From: Vibrio gallaecicus
GTDB lineage: Bacteria > Pseudomonadota > Gammaproteobacteria > Enterobacterales > Vibrionaceae
Length of the DNA stretch: 64,000 nt
Assembly: GCF_024347495.1 (NCBI RefSeq)
Contig: NZ_AP025490.1
Span: 2,790,001-2,854,000 of the forward strand
Direction: 5' to 3'
This document shows positions 19,646 through 27,935 of this stretch, one piece after another; position 1 is the stretch's first letter, and each line of letters starts with the position of its first letter. The notes below the pieces were generated by a model. The model saw nothing but the letters and a program-made list of their open reading frames with translations, ran no database searches and was not told the DNA's origin. Position numbers and translations under genes: made by a program.

Positions 19646-19670
19646 GGCGAGATTCACATCTCGCCTTTCT
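19642..19670 (-). terminator. Terminator after pgk
   Basis: AGGCGAGAT-TCAC-ATCTCGCCT stem; in minus sense it is followed by TTTT. It separates pgk from fbaA, at least partly. Confidence 0.75.
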
Positions 19671-19677
19671 AAATCAA

Positions 19678-20841
19678 TTATGCTTTTGCACGCTCTTCAA
19701 GCATTGCTACTGCAGGAAGTACTTTACCTTCAACAAACTCAAGGAAAGCGCCACCACCAGTAGAAATGTAAGAAACGTCAGCTTTGATACCGAACTTATC
19801 GATAGCTGCTAGCGTATCACCACCGCCTGCTACTGAGAAACCTTCAGAGTCAGCGATTGCTTTAGAAATACCAGCAGTACCCGCTTCGAAGTTCTTGAAT
19901 TCGAATACGCCTACAGGACCGTTCCAAAGGATAGTTTTTGCATTACCGATGATTTCAGCAAGAGCTGCAGTTGAATCAGGACCAAGGTCGAAGATCATGT
20001 CGTCGTCTTGAACTTCAGAAACGTGCTTGATTTCAGCTTCTGCGTTTTCGTCGAATGCTTTAGCACATGCAACGTCTGTCGCTACTGGAATAGCACACTC
20101 TTTCATTAGTTTTTGAGCGGTTTCAACTAGGTCAGCTTCGTATAAAGACTTACCTACGTTGTGACCTTCAGCAGCGATGAATGTGTTCGCGATACCACCA
20201 CCAACAACAAGTTGGTCAGCAATTTTAGAAAGAGATTCTAGAACAGTTAACTTAGTAGAAACTTTAGAACCACCAACGATAGCCACTAGTGGGCGAGCTG
20301 GGTTGTCCATTGCTTTACCAAGAGCTTCAAGCTCAGCAGCAAGAAGAGGACCAGCACATGCTACAGGAGCGTAAGTACCAACGCCGTGTGTAGAAGCTTG
20401 AGCACGGTGAGCTGTACCGAATGCATCCATTACGAAGATGTCACATAGTGCAGCGTATTGCTTAGAAAGAGCTTCTTCGTTCTTCTTCTCGCCTTTGTTA
20501 AAGCGAACATTTTCAAGAACAGTTAGTTCACCAGCGTTTAGCTCAAGACCATTTACGTAATCTTTCGCTAGTTTGACGTCGCAGTCTAGTGCGTCGTTTA
20601 GGTAGTTAACTACAGGAGCTAGAGAGAACTCTTCGTTGTACTCGCCTTCAGTAGGACGACCAAGGTGAGAAGTAACCATAACTTTTGCGCCAGCTTCTAG
20701 GCAAAGTTTGATAGTTGGTAGAGATGCAAGGATACGTGCATCTGAAGTTACTTTACCGTCTTTTACTGGTACGTTTAGGTCAGCACGGATGAATACGCGT
20801 TTACCTGCAAGTTCCAGGTCAGTCATCTTGATCACAGACAT
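19678..20841 (-). CDS. pgk: Phosphoglycerate kinase
   Basis: 387 residues from ATG 20841 (E. coli 387). N-terminal [17 protein letters not shown] (about 15-31), [17 protein letters not shown] near 57-73, [15 protein letters not shown] hinge region, C-terminal nucleotide loop GGGDTLAAI near 345-353 and [13 protein letters not shown]. Transfers phosphate between 1,3-bisphosphoglycerate and ADP. GAGGAC lies before the chosen start; an in-frame start 15 bases earlier is less likely. It follows epd with a 150-bp gap in the usual epd-pgk-fbaA order. Confidence 0.97.
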   Translation of the reverse strand: MSVIKMTDLELAGKRVFIRADLNVPVKDGKVTSDARILASLPTIKLCLEAGAKVMVTSHLGRPTEGEYNEEFSLAPVVNYLNDALDCDVKLAKDYVNGLELNAGELTVLENVRFNKGEKKNEEALSKQYAALCDIFVMDAFGTAHRAQASTHGVGTYAPVACAGPLLAAELEALGKAMDNPARPLVAIVGGSKVSTKLTVLESLSKIADQLVVGGGIANTFIAAEGHNVGKSLYEADLVETAQKLMKECAIPVATDVACAKAFDENAEAEIKHVSEVQDDDMIFDLGPDSTAALAEIIGNAKTILWNGPVGVFEFKNFEAGTAGISKAIADSEGFSVAGGGDTLAAIDKFGIKADVSYISTGGGAFLEFVEGKVLPAVAMLEERAKA

Positions 20842-20991
20842 GATTTGTCCTCTCAAATTTAATAAATATAAAGTTTTGGAAACTCAGCAACCCTGCTAAG
20901 CCTATAAATTCTTCAACTGGTAATAATATGTGGACACAGCTCATTTATTTCAAGCCGAAAAATAAATAATCCTCATATTTGCTTCAAGGTA

Positions 20992-22041
20992 TTACTTCTT
21001 ACCTTCAGAAGCTTTCATTGCAAGTACCGTATCCAGCATTCGGTTCGCAAAGCCCCATTCGTTATCACACCAAACCAGCATTTTCACTAAATGCCCGTTA
21101 CTCACTCGAGTTTGAGAACCATCAACAATCGCGCTATGGGGATCATGATTGAAGTCGATAGAAACGAGCGGCGCTTCAGTATAATCAACTATATTGTGTA
21201 ATGTACACTGGGATGCATTAACAATGGTTTGATTTACGTCATTAACTTTCACATTTGTATTAATTGTGACACTTAAATCCATAGCCGTGACATTTACCGT
21301 CGGTACTCGCACAGATATAGCTTCAAATTTGTTAGAAAATTTCGGGAAGATTCTTTCAATACCTTTATGGAGTTTGGTATCAACAGGAATAATGGATTGG
21401 CTTGCCGCTCGAGTACGGCGTAAATCTGTATGGTAAGCGTCAATGACTTGTTGATCATTCATCGAAGAGTGAATGGTAGTAATAGTGCCAGACTCAATAC
21501 CAAACGCGTCATCAAGAACTTTGATAATAGGCACAATACAGTTTGTCGTACACGAACCGTTCGATACGATTCTATCATCAGATGTAATCGTGTCGTGGTT
21601 AACACCATAGATGATCGTGTTATCTAAATCATTTGCACCAGGATGAGAAAACAGTACTTTCTTGGCACCGGCATCTATATGGGCTAAGCCATCAGCTCGG
21701 CAACCATAAACACCAGTACAATCAAGTACGATATCTACTTCAAGATCTCGCCAAGGTAATAGTTCGATGTCAGCTAAATGAAGGATTCGAATCGTATCAA
21801 ACTCACCTTTATCTTCAGCACCAATACCCTGATGAACATAGATGTGCTCTTGATCGTTAGATATTTTTTTACCAAAACGACCATGACTGGTGTCGTATTG
21901 CAGTAGGTGAGCCATAGCGTCTGGCTGAGCAAGCTCATTAACAGCGACGACTTTGATCTGTTGGCTTTTGCCACTTTCATATAGCGCTCTGAGTACATTG
22001 CGCCCTATTCTTCCAAATCCGTTGATTGCGACCTTTAGCAT
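20992..22041 (-). CDS. epd: Erythrose-4-phosphate dehydrogenase
   Basis: 349 residues from ATG 22041. GAPDH fold: N-terminal NAD motif [18 protein letters not shown] (about 4-21), catalytic SNGSCTTNC near 150-158, and [13 protein letters not shown] and [12 protein letters not shown] near 310-321. The CTTNC context and [13 protein letters not shown] sequence match Epd rather than glycolytic GapA, and the position before pgk is the Epd position. Produces 4-phosphoerythronate for pyridoxal phosphate synthesis. In E. coli the active-site motif reads SNASCTTNC; here it is SNGSCTTNC. Confidence 0.9.
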   Translation of the reverse strand: MLKVAINGFGRIGRNVLRALYESGKSQQIKVVAVNELAQPDAMAHLLQYDTSHGRFGKKISNDQEHIYVHQGIGAEDKGEFDTIRILHLADIELLPWRDLEVDIVLDCTGVYGCRADGLAHIDAGAKKVLFSHPGANDLDNTIIYGVNHDTITSDDRIVSNGSCTTNCIVPIIKVLDDAFGIESGTITTIHSSMNDQQVIDAYHTDLRRTRAASQSIIPVDTKLHKGIERIFPKFSNKFEAISVRVPTVNVTAMDLSVTINTNVKVNDVNQTIVNASQCTLHNIVDYTEAPLVSIDFNHDPHSAIVDGSQTRVSNGHLVKMLVWCDNEWGFANRMLDTVLAMKASEGKK

Positions 22042-22149
22042 AGTTCCATACATCTAACCAAAATTTCGTGCAACAGATAGTAACCGAATCGCACGCAAAG
22101 CGCATTAATTGAATACAAAAGGTGTCGTTGAAAATAGTCGTTTCGAGGA

Positions 22150-22184
22150 GATAAAACTGCCGATATTAAGTCGACAGTTTTATC
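22150..22184. terminator. Stem-loop after the PTS permease gene, probable terminator
   Basis: Perfect 10-bp arms GATAAAACTG (22150-22159) and CAGTTTTATC (22175-22184), 12 bases after the EIICB stop. The U tract is short, so termination efficiency is uncertain. Confidence 0.55.
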
Positions 22185-22196
22185 AATATGGTTACT

Positions 22197-23720
22197 TTAA
22201 CTTAGATTAGTAGATAACGAATCTGGCGTGCCACTTGTATTCTCACTCATAATATCGGCAACAAATTGCGCTTTTGATCCAAGGATGATCTGCAAACCAT
22301 TTGAGCCCACTTTAATTACCCCCATCGCACCGAGATCTTTAATGGCAAGCTCATTCACTAATGTTTGATCTTTAATTTGTAAACGTAGCCTCGTAATGCA
22401 AGATCCAATTGAGGTAATGTTTGCTTCACCGCCAATCAAGGTCGTAATTTCACTTGCTAGTGTTTCATTATCTAAAGTAATCGCCTTGCTTTGAGTATCT
22501 TCTCGACCGACCGTTTTCAAATTGAACTTTCGGATAGCAAAGCGGAACACCGTGTAATAAATCGCCGCCATCGTTAGTCCCCACAAAATGACATTGACCC
22601 AATTAGTTTTGAACCCATCCATTGCAGGCAACACACCAAACGACACAAAATCAATGATACCAGCGGAGAAGGTTTTACCGATATGCACATCTAACGCATA
22701 AGTCACCGCATAAGATACACCTGCCATTATCGCTGAGAATAAATAAAGTAATGGGGCAACAAAAATAAATGCAAACTCAACTGGCTCTGTAATACCAGTA
22801 ACAAAGGAAGTCAAAGCTGCAGACCCTAAAATACCGGCTGCAATTTTTTTATTTTTACTGTTCGCTTCATGGTACATAGCCCAACATGCAGCAGGGAAAG
22901 CAAACATGTAAATAGCGAAGTTACCCGACAAGAATTTACCTGCTTCTTGGTACTCATCGGTTGAGAATGTTTTTACCCCGTCCTCAAGCATTTTGAACCA
23001 AATAGTATGGTCACCATTTACAATCGTACCGGCAGCAGTCGTGTACTCTCCAAAGGAGAACCAATAAGGGCTATAAAAAATATGATGAAGACCGACTGGA
23101 ATTAAAGCTCGCTCCATAAATCCGTAGATAAAGGTCGAGATATACATGTTGCCGCCATTCGCCATATGTGAAAGCGCATCAATACCAGATTGAATGTATG
23201 ACCAAATATGAGGTAAAACTAAACCGATGAGAAACGCTGAAAAGGCAGTAACAATTGGGACAAAGCGTTTCCCAGCAAAGAAGCCTAGAAAGTCAGGTAA
23301 TTTCGTATTATAGAAACGTTGATACATGACGGCGGCTAGAATACCGGCAATAAGCCCCCCAAATACTCCGGTTTGTAAAGATGGGATCCCCATGACCATG
23401 GCATAACGACCACCTCCCATTGCCATCTCTGGTGTTATGTTTAGCGCTACTCCCATTGTCGCATTCATGACCAACATAGCGACAATGGCTGCTAAAGCTG
23501 CAATGCCTGATTCTTTGGTTAAACCAACCGCAGCTCCAACGGCAAACAAGAGAGCAAGGTTATCAAATATAACGCCACCAGCTCTCATCATTAGTGGAAG
23601 GTCGAGTTTGGCACCAAAGGCAAGTAATAAGCCAGCAGCAGGTAAAATAGAGATTGGCAGCATCAGTGCTTTACCAATTAAGGAAAGCTTAGATAAGCCA
23701 CCTTTTAAACTATCGAGCAT
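22197..23720 (-). CDS. PTS glucose-type permease, EIICB (PtsG/MalX-like)
   Basis: 507 residues from ATG 23720 (AAGGA eight bases before). EIIC membrane domain about 1-385 with the glucose-superfamily motifs MLPISILPAAGLLLAFG, HHIFYSPYWF and GITEPVEFAFIF. The linker FNLKT leads to an EIIB domain with the phosphorylation-site motif GSCITRLRL (Cys441). No EIIA domain, so it must use a separate EIIA such as Crr. Imports and phosphorylates a hexose, probably glucose, maltose or an amino sugar; the substrate is not certain. A sensor operon ends 188 bp upstream and a perfect inverted repeat lies 62 bp before the start, suggesting dedicated regulation. Confidence 0.88.
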   Translation of the reverse strand: MLDSLKGGLSKLSLIGKALMLPISILPAAGLLLAFGAKLDLPLMMRAGGVIFDNLALLFAVGAAVGLTKESGIAALAAIVAMLVMNATMGVALNITPEMAMGGGRYAMVMGIPSLQTGVFGGLIAGILAAVMYQRFYNTKLPDFLGFFAGKRFVPIVTAFSAFLIGLVLPHIWSYIQSGIDALSHMANGGNMYISTFIYGFMERALIPVGLHHIFYSPYWFSFGEYTTAAGTIVNGDHTIWFKMLEDGVKTFSTDEYQEAGKFLSGNFAIYMFAFPAACWAMYHEANSKNKKIAAGILGSAALTSFVTGITEPVEFAFIFVAPLLYLFSAIMAGVSYAVTYALDVHIGKTFSAGIIDFVSFGVLPAMDGFKTNWVNVILWGLTMAAIYYTVFRFAIRKFNLKTVGREDTQSKAITLDNETLASEITTLIGGEANITSIGSCITRLRLQIKDQTLVNELAIKDLGAMGVIKVGSNGLQIILGSKAQFVADIMSENTSGTPDSLSTNLS

Positions 23721-23781
23721 AATAAAGTCCTTTAATATCGATGTAATACCAACAAACTTTACCAATAACAACACGGCTCAA

Positions 23782-23809
23782 GGTTACAAATAGCAAGCAG
23801 TTTGTAACC
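23782..23809. promoter_or_regulatory. Perfect inverted repeat upstream of EIICB, putative operator
   Basis: GGTTACAAA (23782-23790), 10-base spacer, TTTGTAACC (23801-23809). It is centred about 75 bp upstream of the EIICB start, where a promoter or activator site is expected. On the plus strand it is followed by CGTTTTTT, so it could look like a terminator, but no plus-strand gene ends here. The half ATTTGTAAC recurs upstream of the response regulator (27394-27402 region). Confidence 0.6.
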
Positions 23810-23907
23810 CGTTTTTTACAATAGAATGAGATTGGAAAACATCAAGTAAGCAAGAGACAATTTAGTACTCAAAAGAAAATAAAAGATGCGAGAATACGAG
23901 TAAAAAA

Positions 23908-25149
23908 CTAGCGAAATACTTCATTATTAATGGCATGTAGATGACCAATAAGCGTTTCAGCACTAATCGAAGAGTCCATAAAATAACGGTATAACTCATT
24001 AGACACAGCATTCTGCAGTACCGGATTAACAGCCATTGAATCAGTCAAACTTGGCATGGATGCTCCCTTAGTACTCGCGTAAGTATAATCTTGATAAGAT
24101 TTCTGTTGGCACCGAGATAATTCATTCACTGATATATTGGTTTGAGCTGGTATTGAGCCTTTCTTTTGACTGAATTTCAAAAGAAATTGAGGTGAGGATA
24201 AGGAAGCCATAATCGGTATCATATTACGATCTTCCCCCGTTATTTTTGTAAAAAATGCCAAGCTATCCACGTTGTAAATAAAGCCTTTTTCCGTAGAAGG
24301 AAATGCACTGCACTCAATGTGATCTGGAATTTCACCCTCAAAACTGAACATCTCTCCCAAAGCCCAATCACCTGTGAATTGAAAGGCATACTCCCCATCA
24401 AGCAAGGCTTTGGTTCCTTGGTTCCAACTAATATTCGGTAAATCATTTCCTACAATATTAGCAAGAGCCCGAAAGCGGTTTAGCGCCTCTAGAGTTTCAC
24501 TGCTATTCAATGCGTCAGGATCTAAATCGACAAAAGCCTGTCGATAATAATTCGCCCCTCCAACACCAAATGCAATATTTTCAAAAATTTGAACAATTTG
24601 CCAAGGGTCTTCCCCTAAAGCTAAAGGGCTCACACCATTAGCTTTCAAAGTTGTTAGTGCCAGCAATAAAGACTCCCACGTCTGAGGAGATGAAAGTTGA
24701 TGCTGATTAAGGACCTTTCGATTGATCCACATCCAATTCAATCGGTGAATGTTCAAAGGTATGGCAACATAATTACCATCATATTGATGAATCGCTTTAA
24801 TATCAGGGTACAGCGACTGATCCCACCCATGAGATGCAGCGACCTCATTAACATTATTTAAAAAACCAAGTGCAGCCCATGACTGAATTGCCGGACCTTC
24901 CATTAAAGCAATATCAGGTGAGTACCCTGCAATGGCCCTAGCTTGAAGAATCGCTTTAGCAGGTCCCCCACCGCCACCAGTAATTGGTTCACTTTTTAAA
25001 GTAAACGGCAGAGAGTCAAACTGCTCTGCAACTACCGCCAAAGCCGACTCCTCTCCGTCAGCGGTCCACCAATGCAACATTTCAACTGATGGGGAAGAAA
25101 ACGCAGGTTTCACATACAACAACACACTTAACAGTAGCCAGTTTTTCAT
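23908..25149 (-). CDS. Periplasmic sugar-binding protein (CUT1/GtsA-like), no ABC partner
   Basis: 413 residues. Signal peptide (about 1-18, cleavage near PAFSS), then a CUT1-type extracellular solute-binding fold. Its opening EMLHWWTADGEE closely resembles the EVLHWWTSGGE start of pseudomonad glucose-binding proteins. Further aromatic and acidic motifs (SWAALGFLNNV, IPLNIHRLNWMWIN, FTGDWALGEM) match sugar-binding pockets. No permease or ATPase gene is nearby. Its ATG overlaps the histidine kinase stop, so it is coexpressed with the sensor; I infer a role as sensory co-receptor rather than transport. The exact ligand is unknown. Confidence 0.85.
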   Translation of the reverse strand: MKNWLLLSVLLYVKPAFSSPSVEMLHWWTADGEESALAVVAEQFDSLPFTLKSEPITGGGGGPAKAILQARAIAGYSPDIALMEGPAIQSWAALGFLNNVNEVAASHGWDQSLYPDIKAIHQYDGNYVAIPLNIHRLNWMWINRKVLNQHQLSSPQTWESLLLALTTLKANGVSPLALGEDPWQIVQIFENIAFGVGGANYYRQAFVDLDPDALNSSETLEALNRFRALANIVGNDLPNISWNQGTKALLDGEYAFQFTGDWALGEMFSFEGEIPDHIECSAFPSTEKGFIYNVDSLAFFTKITGEDRNMIPIMASLSSPQFLLKFSQKKGSIPAQTNISVNELSRCQQKSYQDYTYASTKGASMPSLTDSMAVNPVLQNAVSNELYRYFMDSSISAETLIGHLHAINNEVFR

Positions 25150-26579
25150 AAGGCACTGACCAAAATAACATCCACTTCAAGACCACCTTCAGGCGAATTA
25201 GATAATTGAATATCTCCCCCATGAGCTCTGGCGATACTACGTGAAATCGCTAACCCCAAACCAGATCCTTCTACCCCTGTATTATTTTCTCTGAAGTAAG
25301 GCTCAAAGACCTTTTCTAACATATCCTCTCTTATTCCCTCCCCAGAATCACGCAACACGATTTGAATAGAATCAGAATGAGAAAACATAGTGATATTTAC
25401 TGCATCACCATATTTAACGCCATTATCTACTAAGTTAAACAAGCAGCGCTTTATTGCCAATGGCTTACCATAAAGCTCGATCCTTGGCAGGTCGACAAGA
25501 TGAACAGACACCCCATCTTTATTATGAACAGCCGCACATTGCTCAAGAATGTCATTGATATCAACCCACTCTAATTCTTCGTGAATATCATTATCTCGCA
25601 TGCATTGTAATGCTCCATTTAGCATCATCTCGACTTCATTCAACAGCTTTTCAAATCTTAATTTTGTTGGTTCATCGCTCAACATTTCAGTCCGTAATTT
25701 TAAACAAGCTAAAGGAGTTTTTATATCGTGAGAAATCGCGTTAAAAAACATATCTCTATCACGCAAGTACGCTTTAATACGGCGATTCATTTTATTAAAA
25801 GCATGAATAGCGGCTCTGGTTTCTGAGCTTCCTTCTTCTTTTATTTCTTCAATCTGCATTTGTGAGCCCATCAGCGTGGCAGATCTTGCTAAAGAACGAA
25901 AAGGACGAATTTCTTTCTGTAAGACGACATAAGAAACGCCCATAAGCATAAAGGTCACGATGAGGAGAAAAATTATTTGCCGGCTATCAATAAAGTTATC
26001 GCTCAAACTATCAAAAGACAACGGAATAACCGTCGCTAAATAGAGCCACTCATTCTCTGAAAACTCCACCTGAATAACAGCGATGGGGAGATCCAGCTTG
26101 CCTAACACTAAGCTGTAGTCTTTCCACAAAGCAGGTAATTCATGGAGTTTGATTCCAGAATTAAATACCAGCAAGTCTTCACGTTTGGCTAAATTGACAT
26201 GCACTTTATGCGAACCTTTAAGTTGCTGCTCTAAGAGTTCAGTTGCTTGTGTTTCCATGTGAGGGACTAAAGAGTGATTAAGTAAAGAAGGGATCGGAAG
26301 TTGATGATTATTCATCGATATAAAAAACCTTGTTCCTCCAATGTTTCGTAACTGCTCTAACACCAAGTGGCGATAATTAATCGGCAGACCAGAAAAGTAG
26401 TTAATGGTGTCTGCTGCAGCTGATGATATAGCGGTCATAGCGTGGCTAGCCGATTCTCTTTTTGATGCAGATGTAGCAGTAAACCATACCGCACCTGCCA
26501 ATATTTCGGCTAAGAGAATCACCAAGAATGTAGACAAAGTGATTCGTGCAACCATTGACTGAAATATATTTTTTTTCAA
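25146..26579 (-). CDS. Sensor histidine kinase (GtrS-like context)
   Basis: 477 residues. TM1 at about 13-34, a periplasmic domain of about 165 residues, TM2 at about 201-220, a HAMP-like linker, the H box AISHDIKTPLA with phosphorylatable His284, N box LFNLVDNGVKYG (about 378-389), G1 DSGEGI and G2 GSGLGLAIS. No Cys or PAS hallmark is seen in the sensor domain. It overlaps the response regulator by four bases at its start and the sugar-binding protein at its stop. I infer that the binding protein presents ligand to the periplasmic domain, analogous to GtrS-GltR glucose sensing in Pseudomonas or ChvE-VirA. Confidence 0.9.
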   Translation of the reverse strand: MKKNIFQSMVARITLSTFLVILLAEILAGAVWFTATSASKRESASHAMTAISSAAADTINYFSGLPINYRHLVLEQLRNIGGTRFFISMNNHQLPIPSLLNHSLVPHMETQATELLEQQLKGSHKVHVNLAKREDLLVFNSGIKLHELPALWKDYSLVLGKLDLPIAVIQVEFSENEWLYLATVIPLSFDSLSDNFIDSRQIIFLLIVTFMLMGVSYVVLQKEIRPFRSLARSATLMGSQMQIEEIKEEGSSETRAAIHAFNKMNRRIKAYLRDRDMFFNAISHDIKTPLACLKLRTEMLSDEPTKLRFEKLLNEVEMMLNGALQCMRDNDIHEELEWVDINDILEQCAAVHNKDGVSVHLVDLPRIELYGKPLAIKRCLFNLVDNGVKYGDAVNITMFSHSDSIQIVLRDSGEGIREDMLEKVFEPYFRENNTGVEGSGLGLAISRSIARAHGGDIQLSNSPEGGLEVDVILVSAL

Positions 26580-27286
26580 AATTGAATACGACTAATATGC
26601 GAATCGATCACTAACATATAGCCACGATGCCTTACTGTCATAATCGTATTTCTATCTTCGTCCCTCAGTTGCTTTCTCAGCCTGCTAATTTGCACATCAA
26701 TGCCTCTCTCTAGTGGCTCAGCATCCCTTCCCCAAAGGGCATGCGCAATATCATTTCGACTTAATAGTTGGTTGGGAGAATCCAGCATTAGCGTAAGCAA
26801 GTTATAGTCGGCACTAGAAAGAGATACCACCTCACCATCTTCATGTTTCAATTGTCGTTTAAGAGTGTCAAACGTCCAATCCATGAACTTTAATGTCCGT
26901 TCACCTTGGCTATGGCTAAACGTGGAACGCCTCAATAAAGCTTTAATTCTGGCTAGTAGCTCCCGAGGGTTAAATGACTTGGTAATATAATCATCAGCTC
27001 CAATTTCTAACCCAGCGATTCGATCAGCATCGTCGGTTACTGCGGTTAGCATAATGATTGGAACTTGAGATTGAAGACGTAGTTTTTGACATAAAGTTAA
27101 CCCATCATCTCCGGGCAGCATAATATCTAGAATAATAAGATCTGGAGTGACGGTTTCGAGCTTCTTCCACATTTCATTGCCTTCAAGCGCTGTGATAACC
27201 GTAAAGCTAGACCGCTCTAGATATTCACTAAGAGCGTCGAGAATGTCCTGACTATCATCAACGACCAGGATAATCTTATTTGTCAT
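26576..27286 (-). CDS. OmpR-family response regulator
   Basis: 236 residues from ATG 27286. The receiver domain has Asp10/Asp11, phospho-acceptor Asp54 (LIILDIMLPGDDG), Thr81 and Lys103. Lys103 is followed by Ser (YITKSFNPREL) instead of the nearly invariant Pro. The C-terminal winged helix (about 135-230) includes SRNDIAHALWGRD and VDVQISRLRKQL...VRHRGYML. First gene of the regulator-kinase-binding protein operon. The longer frame to 27322 adds 12 residues with no family counterpart. Confidence 0.93.
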   Translation of the reverse strand: MTNKIILVVDDSQDILDALSEYLERSSFTVITALEGNEMWKKLETVTPDLIILDIMLPGDDGLTLCQKLRLQSQVPIIMLTAVTDDADRIAGLEIGADDYITKSFNPRELLARIKALLRRSTFSHSQGERTLKFMDWTFDTLKRQLKHEDGEVVSLSSADYNLLTLMLDSPNQLLSRNDIAHALWGRDAEPLERGIDVQISRLRKQLRDEDRNTIMTVRHRGYMLVIDSHISRIQF

Positions 27287-27624
27287 TGCCAAGCCTTTTA
27301 TATGAAAAAAGTGCATCAACATTCTCTTACTTCATTATATCTTTCAAGGGTGTTAGTGATGAAATGCGCTCAAACTCCTCAATGTAAGTTACTCGTTACA
27401 AATGATTCGATAGAGATGCAAATTATCGGCGAGACCAGAAAGGCATAAGCAAACCTCCATCTAAAACATAAGATTTATTATCAAAATAAATAAAGTGATA
27501 CAGCTCGACAAACAAGATTTATAAATCTAGCGAGTAACATGGCTATTGTGCAATTATATTGAGAATGAGTTTACCTAATCCTACGGCTGTTTCTAACCTA
27601 GTTTTCTCAACCCAAGGAAAGGTT
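27287..27624. other. Divergent regulatory region between sensor operon and small zinc-ribbon gene
   Basis: 338 bp without a gene. It carries tandem GTTAC motifs (27387-27399, in aGTTACtcGTTACaaa) about 110 bp before the response regulator. The minus-strand ATTTGTAAC here equals one arm of the inverted repeat before the EIICB gene. Promoter elements were not resolved. Confidence 0.45.
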
Positions 27625-27861
27625 ATGTCTGGATTCCCAGCAACTCATTGTTGTAAAAAGTGTAATGAAGAAACACCACATAGTGAAGTTCTTGTTCGCC
27701 AAACAAGCAGCTATGATACCGACAAAACTTTGTTAGGCAGAATTAAGCTGTTTGCTAACTCCATTATCAATGGTGGTCACTACTACAATATGGATCGTTA
27801 CGTTGAATGTAAGGTCTGTGGAACTAGAGAGATCGATAATTGGGGAAAGGAATTCGAATAA
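27625..27861 (+). CDS. Small zinc-ribbon-like hypothetical protein (78 aa)
   Basis: 78 residues from ATG 27625. Two cysteine pairs, CCKKC near the start and CKVC near the end (about 62-65), could bind one zinc ion; between them lie HSEVLVRQ and the conserved-looking GGHYYNMDRYVE. No named family is recognised; it looks like a cytoplasmic protein of vibrios. Start 27625 (GGAAAGG upstream) is preferred, since the Cys core begins soon after; ATG 27565 is possible and gives 98 residues. Function unknown. Confidence 0.65.
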   Translation: MSGFPATHCCKKCNEETPHSEVLVRQTSSYDTDKTLLGRIKLFANSIINGGHYYNMDRYVECKVCGTREIDNWGKEFE

Positions 27862-27883
27862 CTAATGTTTCTAAACACCAAAT

Positions 27884-27914
27884 AAAAAACCGAGCCTATG
27901 GCTCGGTTTTTTTC
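27884..27914. terminator. Bidirectional terminator between small gene and tkt
   Basis: AAAAAACCGAGCC-TAT-GGCTCGGTTTTTTT, well formed in both directions. Confidence 0.92.
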
Positions 27915-27935
27915 TGTTCATATTACCGCTGTTTA

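Noticed and set aside
23782..23816. Plus-strand intrinsic terminator
   Set aside because: The hairpin and T run fit, but no plus-strand gene or promoter precedes it, so an operator or 5' leader structure for the minus-strand EIICB gene is more likely.
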